A stretch of 64,000 nucleotides of DNA, taken from assembly GCF_000708205.1 (NCBI RefSeq), contig NW_014575552.1, positions 248,001 to 312,000 on the forward strand, in the 5' to 3' direction. Positions 57,912 through 64,000 of the stretch are shown here, piece after piece. This stretch comes from Mixia osmundae IAM 14324 (taxonomy: Eukaryota; Basidiomycota; Mixiomycetes; Mixiales; Mixiaceae). Below the pieces are notes generated by a model that made no database searches, was not told where the DNA came from, and saw nothing but the letters and a program-made list of their open reading frames with translations. A program made the translations under genes and the position numbers. Positions within the stretch are counted from its first letter, which is position 1. Each line of letters starts with the position of its first letter.

Positions 57912-58040
57912 ATGTTGTATGGTGCCATGTTGCATGTTGCACGATGCCTGCCTGCTTACCTTGCGGTGGCGACTTTGTTCGTGTCGCGTGCCTTTCGTCA
58001 CATCAGCGATTCCGCGCTGGGCGCCAGCGCTATAGGCACA

Positions 58041-61000
58041 ATGTCGTACATACCGAGGCCAAGCACACCAGAACCGCCTGGCTCACCTCGCAAAAGGGTC
58101 AGCATGGGTCTGCCGCAGCCGGCGCCTGCAGGCGGGACTGCGGCCATTGAGTCGAAAGAGATGGCACTCTTTCGAGAGGCAATGAAGGCCAACAATCCGA
58201 GAATCCACGATACCATTGATCCTGCCACACCGGTCACGTCAGTCCGCACACGTACACACACGTCCAATTCAGTATCATCGTCGGTCAATGGCGCTCAGAA
58301 CGGCACACCACTTCAGCGCGCGGGCATGGACAGATCCATACCGCCCCGACCGGGGTCATCGTTGCTACGGCCAAATTCTAGACTGTCTCAGGCGTCATCG
58401 AGCAGCGTGCGAGCTCATCGTGATGACACAGAAGCCAGCTCAAAGACAGCGCTGCCGCGACCAAAGACACCAACATCTGCAATGCGCAAGAGCGTAGGGC
58501 ACGCGGTTTCAACGCCCACGAAGACACCTTTCCGAGGCTCGACATCCGTGCAACCAACTGATTCCGCGAATGTGCCTGCTTTGTCGATAGGCGACAGCGT
58601 TCGCGCGCTGGGATATGAGGGCATCCTCCGGTATATTGGCACTGTCGACTTCAAACCTGGACAATGGGCGGGACTGGAGCTTGCACCAGGTTTTACAGGC
58701 AAGGGCAAAAATGATGGCAGCGTACAAGGGTATGCACGCGCACGCAAGTCCAGAGTCAGCTGATCGGGCCGCAGAACGCGCTACTTTGAATGCTCACCAC
58801 TATGCGGCATCTTTGTTCCTGCAGCAAAGGTCGTCGCTGCTATGGCGCCGCCGCCCGTCCCCGTATCGCCCATCCGTAAGACTGTCAAAGCTAAGCCACG
58901 TATGTCGGTTGCGCCCCAGCGGACGTACAGTCAAGCCAGGCAGGCAGAGGCAAAAATCACACAGGGCTCCAGAGCAAGTCAGCTGGTAGGCATATCCTCT
59001 GCTCAGCTGGCCAAACGGCGCGATGGCTCGACATCACCCACACCTGATGGACCAACGAGCAAGTCAGGCAAAAGCCTATCACGCTCAACTGCAGCCGCGC
59101 CTACTCCGCCCGCCTCGACGCGCAGATCGATTGGGCTCGGTGTACCTTCAACTTCTGGAACTGCTCAGGGGCGAGTACTATCGGCGAGCGTGACGAATCG
59201 AATTGTCAGCACGCCTGTACGCGCAAGACAGCTATCTGCAAAGCCGACACACACGCCGGAAGTGCCACCGCTTCCCACTGCGCTGGATGCGAGTCTGTCC
59301 CGGTCTGTATCTAGCGTTGCACCTTCTGTCAGCAGGACCTCTAGCGCACTAGTCGGTCGGCGGCAAAGCACCGATGTCCGTAATGCTGTCGATAGTCGCC
59401 GACTTTCGTCTGCAGATCCGCATGCACAGAATCTAGAGCAATCTCCCGTCCGATCAATGTCTCGACAGGCCTCCTTCAGCTCCATTGGCAACGCTCCGCG
59501 CTCGCCCAGCGTCAATCGACGCGCATCCTTTCAGCTGCACGCACGAGGAATTTCGGGCGACAGTGGGGGCTTTGAGACTGCTGGCATCCGCGAAGAGAGC
59601 AGCACGGCCGAAATCAAGCTCCAACTTGCTGCAATGGGCAAGATGCTGTCCGAGCAAGAAGCAAAGACAGATCTGGCGAACAAAGATCTTATGTCGGCTT
59701 TAGCAGACAAGCAGCGCCTCGAGAAATCGCTGGACAATGCAGGGTCGACAAAAACTGCGCTTGAGGCTCGCATCAACCTACTAGAAGCAAGCATACAGGA
59801 TCTGACGTTGCACAAAGATCGCGCTCAGCAAGCGAGCGAAGGACATGCAGCAGAAGTCGAGAAGCTGCGTCAAATGAGTAGCATCCATGCCTCGACACTC
59901 TCGGAAATCGAAAGCCGACACGATCGCGATCTGCAAAGTATGGGCTCGACGCGACGAGACCTCGAGCAAGAAGTCGAACGGCTGAAAGTTGCCGGCGCAG
60001 AGCTCTGTGGACAATATGAAGCGAGAATAGCTGATATCAGAGCTAAGCAGCAAAGCACGGAATCAGAGCTACTGGATGCACAGCGCGAGCTGGACAGTTT
60101 TCGTAACGAGCAGGAGAAGGCTGTCACAAGCGCCGATCCCGGATCGAGCGTCTTTGCAATTGACAATGAGACGCTCAAAGCTGATAATGCTCACCTAAGG
60201 CGCAAGATCAATCACATGGAGGAGCAGCTTGAGCAAGCCAAGGAAGCCCTCGAGCAAGAGCTCGATGCCGTTCGGGGCCAAGCGGATGATCACGAGGGCA
60301 AGAAGCTGCAAATGCAGACAGAACTGACAACACTCACAGTTGCGCACGGTGAGCGGTCATGAGATTCTGTTGACCACCGCCAGTACTGATTGGACTGTAG
60401 AGCAATTGCGCGTCTCATCGGCAGATACCGCTAGGAGGCTGCAAGCCGCAGAGCATGCGGCAAGGGACAGCCAGACAAGATTGGAAGCCGAGCGCGACGA
60501 GCTCGAGACCCTCCGACACAGCTCGACAACCATCGCCACAGTCAATGACGAATTAAAGCGAATCAGTCAGATGCTCCTCGCAGCGCAGGTAGAGCGAGAT
60601 TCGGCGCTCGAGAAAGCAGCAGAGGCGCAGGCACGACAAGATGAACTCATTGAGGAGCTAGCTTTAATGGAGGACATCAAGCAAGATAGTCGTGATCTCG
60701 CCGAGCTTGAGGCGACACTGGCAGCACGCGATGCGAAACTAGCCTCGCTGCGGACGCAAGGCTCCACGTTCAAGGTCAACGGGAACGGGCATACCAATAG
60801 CAGAGACGATGCGAATGTGCTGCTCGCGCAACTCAGGGTCGAAAACGAGGAGACTTTAGCCCAGAACAAAAATCTTGTTGCCGAGATGGAGAGCATGCGC
60901 GATGTTCAACAAGCGCTGGAGGCAACAGTCGAGAACTTAATGGCTGAGATGGACAGGAGCGGACCAGGAAACGCGTCCGGGTCGAATGAGCTGCAAGAGG

Positions 61001-61306
61001 AAGTGCGGCGACTCAACCAAGAGATAATCGATCTCGAATCGCTCGTCGAGGCCAAGATCTTCAAAGAGGAGGAGATGGATCAACAGCTCGGTCAGATGGA
61101 ACGCTATGTCAACCTTGTCAACAAAGCGAGGCTGAATGGCTTCATCGACGAGGACGACCCCGGCCAGCCTGTTCTGGCTAGCGATGATCTGTTCTGTGAC
61201 GACTGTGGAATTCACGGGCATTCTACCGCTGAGTGTCCTGCAGCCGATGAAATGGTACGGAGGCCATGTCACAAACGTGCAATGCTCACACATGACGCAG
61301 TACTAA
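58041..61306 (+). CDS. CLIP-170-like microtubule plus-end protein
   Basis: Four exons (58041-58729, 58775-60348, 60401-61254, 61301-61306) give 1040 residues. A Ser-rich start leads to one CAP-Gly domain (about 185-255): GDSVRALGYEGILRYIGTVD, GQWAGLEL, KNDGSVQGTRYFEC and GIFVP. A second basic Ser-rich linker follows, then about 500 residues of coiled coil. The end has a CCHC zinc knuckle (CDDCGIHGHSTAEC) and the final residues DEMY. Members of this family (Bik1, Tip1, CLIP1) track growing microtubule ends; the knuckle and aromatic end bind CAP-Gly partners. The last exon is just TAC TAA after a 46-nt intron; without that splice, 48 unrelated residues would be added. Confidence 0.92.
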
Positions 61307-61346
61307 GTCTAGCAATGTTGATTGTCACAACAACAAGAATGTACAT

Positions 61347-62971
61347 CTACGTGTCGTCGAGGCCTGCATGCGATGTCTTCCAAGAGCCTGCGCTCTGATG
61401 AGATACGTAGGCCACTGGATCCCAGGGATCTCTAGAATTGCTATGATAGGCCCTCATTCCGTTGTTGAACGACGTCACAGGCAGCTGCAAGCACTGATCA
61501 GCCATGCGCGAAAGGTAGCAATGAGCAACCAACCACCAATACGTCGCCAAAGCGTCTGCCAAAGCCCTCGAGATCTCTGAGGTCTGACCAGACGACGCCC
61601 GACTTTGCAAGCAAGTCTGATAGCAGCTCGTCAGCCATAATCCGCACAAGCTGCCAAGAGCTTACAACGCATAATCGCATCTGTCCATGGGCCAGGACCA
61701 GTGAGCTCGCAGATGTCGCGCTCGCGTTCGCTGCTCGTTGCCCAGTGCAGCTGCTCTGATTGATCGATATTGTCAAGCACGCGGCGCATTGCATCGATGA
61801 GAATGGGATGTCCAGGCGCAGCGACGATAGTCCACTGAGAGAATTGGATGGGGCGATTGACCCATTCGGGCCAGTTTGTCCTGTTCATCACATCGATCTC
61901 GATGCCGAGGATCATGCTAGGCGGCTCGTCTGCGCGAGTATCGTTGTCACCGGGTCCGTACCAATCGTCGACCGGCTTCAGACAGACTGTGTCAGTGTCG
62001 GTGTAGATGCCACCTTCTTTGGCAATGACCATATAGCGAAAGATATCGGCGCGTAGCACTGGTACGGCAGCAGTCTTATTCCAGACACGGGCAACGAGGC
62101 CGTCCGTGCCAAACTCCTGGTAGACCCATGCGCTCAGTCGATCGTCGTCGAAGTAGTCGTAAGTCCAGCCAGGATTATGCGTGATCCATTGGTTGTGCTC
62201 GAACACCTGTATCGATTGATCTGTGTGCGGCGTAGGACCGGTCTGAAAAAGCTGGTGGGGGATCCTATCCTCTGGCTCATAGCGCGCATTGGTAGCAGCA
62301 GCATGCTCTGGCCTGGCCATCAGCCAGCCGAACAAACCGTCCAAGAAGTCACCCAGGGTGGATCGAGCGTTCGGCAGTGGGAAGTACTGCCGTGCGAGAT
62401 CTGCAATGGAATCGTTCGTCCTTGGTGCAGTCTGCAGTGAGCCTGCAGCATTGGCTGCTCCGCTCGCTCGTGAGTCCAGTCTGACATTCGAGTTGTTGAA
62501 CGTCGAGCTTGCAAAGTCGAGGATCTCTCGGGCATATGTCTGCAAGTCCACCGAGCCCAGATTGGCGTAGATGACATCTGCTGGCCAGCCAAGCTCGGGA
62601 CAAGAGGGCGCGCTAGCGTTGGCCCAAGTGATCCATCGGGCTGTGGTGATATTGGCAAACGGCAATCGCTTGATAGCGCTCGACAGTGCCGCTTGCTCGT
62701 ATGCAGCACTCGTTGCCGACTTGGCTGACGCAACGTTCAGGCTGCGTAGCGCTTGCGAGCTCGAGCGTGTGCCCGTCAGAGCCAAGAGCAAGACACCAGC
62801 GAGCAAGACGGCAAGGATCACATGTCGGATTCGTGACAATCTATCGAAGACAGCGTCCAGTGTCCCGACGAAATCCGATAGTCGGGCTTTGACATTATGA
62901 GGTCGCCACTTGACTTGTCGATCATTTGCCGAGCGTGACTGCCCGGCGAGCGGCTCATAACCGCCTCTCAT
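61347..62971 (-). CDS. Type II membrane glycosyltransferase, GT32 (Och1-like)
   Basis: Three exons (62971-61666, 61616-61534, 61484-61347) give 508 residues. One anchor near residue 50 (HVILAVLLAGVLLLALTG) places the enzyme in the Golgi. GT32 marks are IPHQLFQTGPTP, WTYDYFDDD, ADIFRYMVIAKEGGIYTDTD with the DxD motif, PIQFSQWTIVAAPGHPIL and ELTGPGPWTDAI. After two 49-nt introns the end reads RRFGDVLV-LPVTSFNNG. The family includes alpha-1,6-mannosyltransferases that start N-glycan outer chains. I cannot say if this is Och1 itself. The ATG at 62971 (MRGGYEPL) was chosen over an upstream one with poor composition. Confidence 0.9.
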
Positions 62972-63155
62972 GATCGTCGCATCCGCTGGTGATGAACACT
63001 TGCGTGCTGTTGCCGAGCAGCTGCGGCTATCGCATGATGCATGATCGGTAACGCGTCGGTGCCAGGACAACAGCACTGCGCGAAACCTTGTATCCCGCAA
63101 GTGATCATGACAAGACGAGGATTTTGTCAACAACAGGCACGTATATATACACATG

Positions 63156-64000
63156 CTAGATCAGCTTGCTCGTCACAAGTCTTCCTAGGTTCAGTTCCGC
63201 GTCGTCCTCGAGCGACGCTTTGACATCTGCTTCCGAGACTTTTGGACGGACGCGCAGCATGATATCGTGACGCGAAGTCTCTGCGAGCACAAGCTGAGCA
63301 GCCTGCAGCGACTCCAAGCACGCGAACAGTTCGCCTTTGGTGGGCTGAGTCAGGTCGCCGAAGTCGCGACAGTACTTTGTCTGCCAGCGTAGGAGCGTAT
63401 CGAGCGGCACGTCTGCTGCTTTGCTGTCTTCCAGTATCGCCTTTCTCATGCACAAGGCAAGTCCGACGAGCATCAGCTTCTGATGGTAGCACGCATTCTT
63501 GATGAATGTCGCCGGACCGCCGTTGTTGACTTCATTGATTGTCGCAAGGATGTCTGAAGGGTCAATAAGCCTCTCCTTCTCGCCTTTTGCAAGCCGAATG
63601 AGATTGGCCTGCTCGACCCGCTCGACCGTTCTTCTGCAGATATCGAGACTGCGCCGAGCATCCCCCGACACGGTCGAGACACGTTTGGAGACGAAGCTGA
63701 CTGCAGCCTTTTGAAAGACCGCAAGGTTCTCCAGTCGGGATTGGATGATCTTCTCGAGCTGAGCAGACGTGTAAGGCCGATACGTGATGCGATTCCCGCC
63801 AAGCCGGCTCAGTATTTTGCCTTGCAGAGCGCGTTCAGGCAGATCCATCGTGTTTGCTATCGCGACGACGATGAGACCCGAGTGAGGCTGATGAGGCCAA
63901 TTGAAGAGGTTGTAAACGACTTGGTTCTTTTTTGTCAAGAGCTGATCTAATTCGTCGATCAGCACAACACTGATTCGCGCTCTCAGCTCGGTACCACGAT
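63156..64000 (-). CDS. ORC1: Origin recognition complex subunit 1, 5' partial
   Basis: The frame is open to the right window edge, so the N-terminus (BAH region and Walker A) is outside. About 280 residues are visible. The Walker B motif VVLIDELDQLL is followed by sensor and AAA+ lid parts: NLFNWPHQPHSGLIVVAIAN with TMDLPERAL, RLGGNRITYRPYTSAQLEKI and SGDARRSLDICRR. The winged-helix end includes HQKLMLVGLALCMRK. Orc1 is the ATPase of ORC that loads the replicative helicase. Orc1 and Cdc6 are related; the long DQLLTKKNQVVYNLF block fits Orc1. Confidence 0.93.
   Translation of the reverse strand, partial: RGTELRARISVVLIDELDQLLTKKNQVVYNLFNWPHQPHSGLIVVAIANTMDLPERALQGKILSRLGGNRITYRPYTSAQLEKIIQSRLENLAVFQKAAVSFVSKRVSTVSGDARRSLDICRRTVERVEQANLIRLAKGEKERLIDPSDILATINEVNNGGPATFIKNACYHQKLMLVGLALCMRKAILEDSKAADVPLDTLLRWQTKYCRDFGDLTQPTKGELFACLESLQAAQLVLAETSRHDIMLRVRPKVSEADVKASLEDDAELNLGRLVTSKLI

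Noticed and set aside
61307-61398. Longer CLIP-170 C-terminus by reading through the last intron
   Set aside because: Hydrophobic, family-unlike residues; the spliced end DEMY fits the known aromatic C-terminus.

Overview
This window is nuclear DNA of a fungus, very probably a basidiomycete with a compact genome. The genes are close together on both strands and have typical fungal products: CORVET Vps8, NAP1 ending in CKQQ, ENT3-type epsin, a fungal 21.3 kDa complex I subunit, GT25 and GT32 glycosyltransferases, and P450. Most genes are cut by very short introns, nearly all 41-62 nt, with a CTGAC/CTAAC-like branch site 10-20 nt before the acceptor. GC is moderate. Size, intron style and gene content would fit a small Pucciniomycotina genome (Mixia-like), but I cannot fix the species. 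There are three single unresolved bases (N) between 9.85 and 10.29 kb, so this is draft sequence. I see no transposon, virus-like element, CRISPR array, tRNA or rRNA.

Layout. 1-9.5 kb: the end of a membrane protein gene, VPS8, a mitochondrial S-adenosylmethionine carrier, an unresolved coiled-coil gene and a HAD hydrolase. 9.5-10.9 kb: a poorly coding stretch with diverged tandem repeats and the Ns. 10.9-20.3 kb: a GT25 glycosyltransferase, HEM2, ELP6, an STE3-like seven-helix receptor, NAP1 and a small basic protein. 20.6-33.9 kb: a Ser/Thr-rich membrane sensor-like protein, a P450, a small secreted protein, 5-formyl-THF cyclo-ligase, a SAM plus HMG-box protein, a fungal KGxIYFFYR protein, an NAD(P)-binding epimerase/reductase and ATG27. 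34-47 kb: cyclin H, a second small secreted protein, a four-exon membrane protein, the divergent proteasome pair NAS2/PUP3, an intron-free intracellular alpha-amylase, NSA2, SWT1, a single-pass membrane protein and an esterase. 47-64 kb: ENT3, a PHOSPHO-type phosphatase, a complex I subunit, BET5, three coiled-coil genes including a CLIP-170 homologue, a GT32 glycosyltransferase and the C-terminal part of ORC1.

Genes are mostly housekeeping and unrelated neighbours, but many are divergent with 55-210 bp between start codons and must share promoters (HEM2/ELP6, ATG27/CCL1, NAS2/PUP3, amylase/NSA2, ENT3/phosphatase, complex I/BET5).

The most unusual signal is in splicing. I rebuilt about 98 introns by joining frames that restore conserved protein sequence. 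About 15 need a GC donor (GC-AG), far above the roughly 1% usual in eukaryotes. ENT3 alone has four. One PUP3 intron is best explained as AT-AC. All exon joins were worked out by eye, so borders are inferences that transcript data should test.
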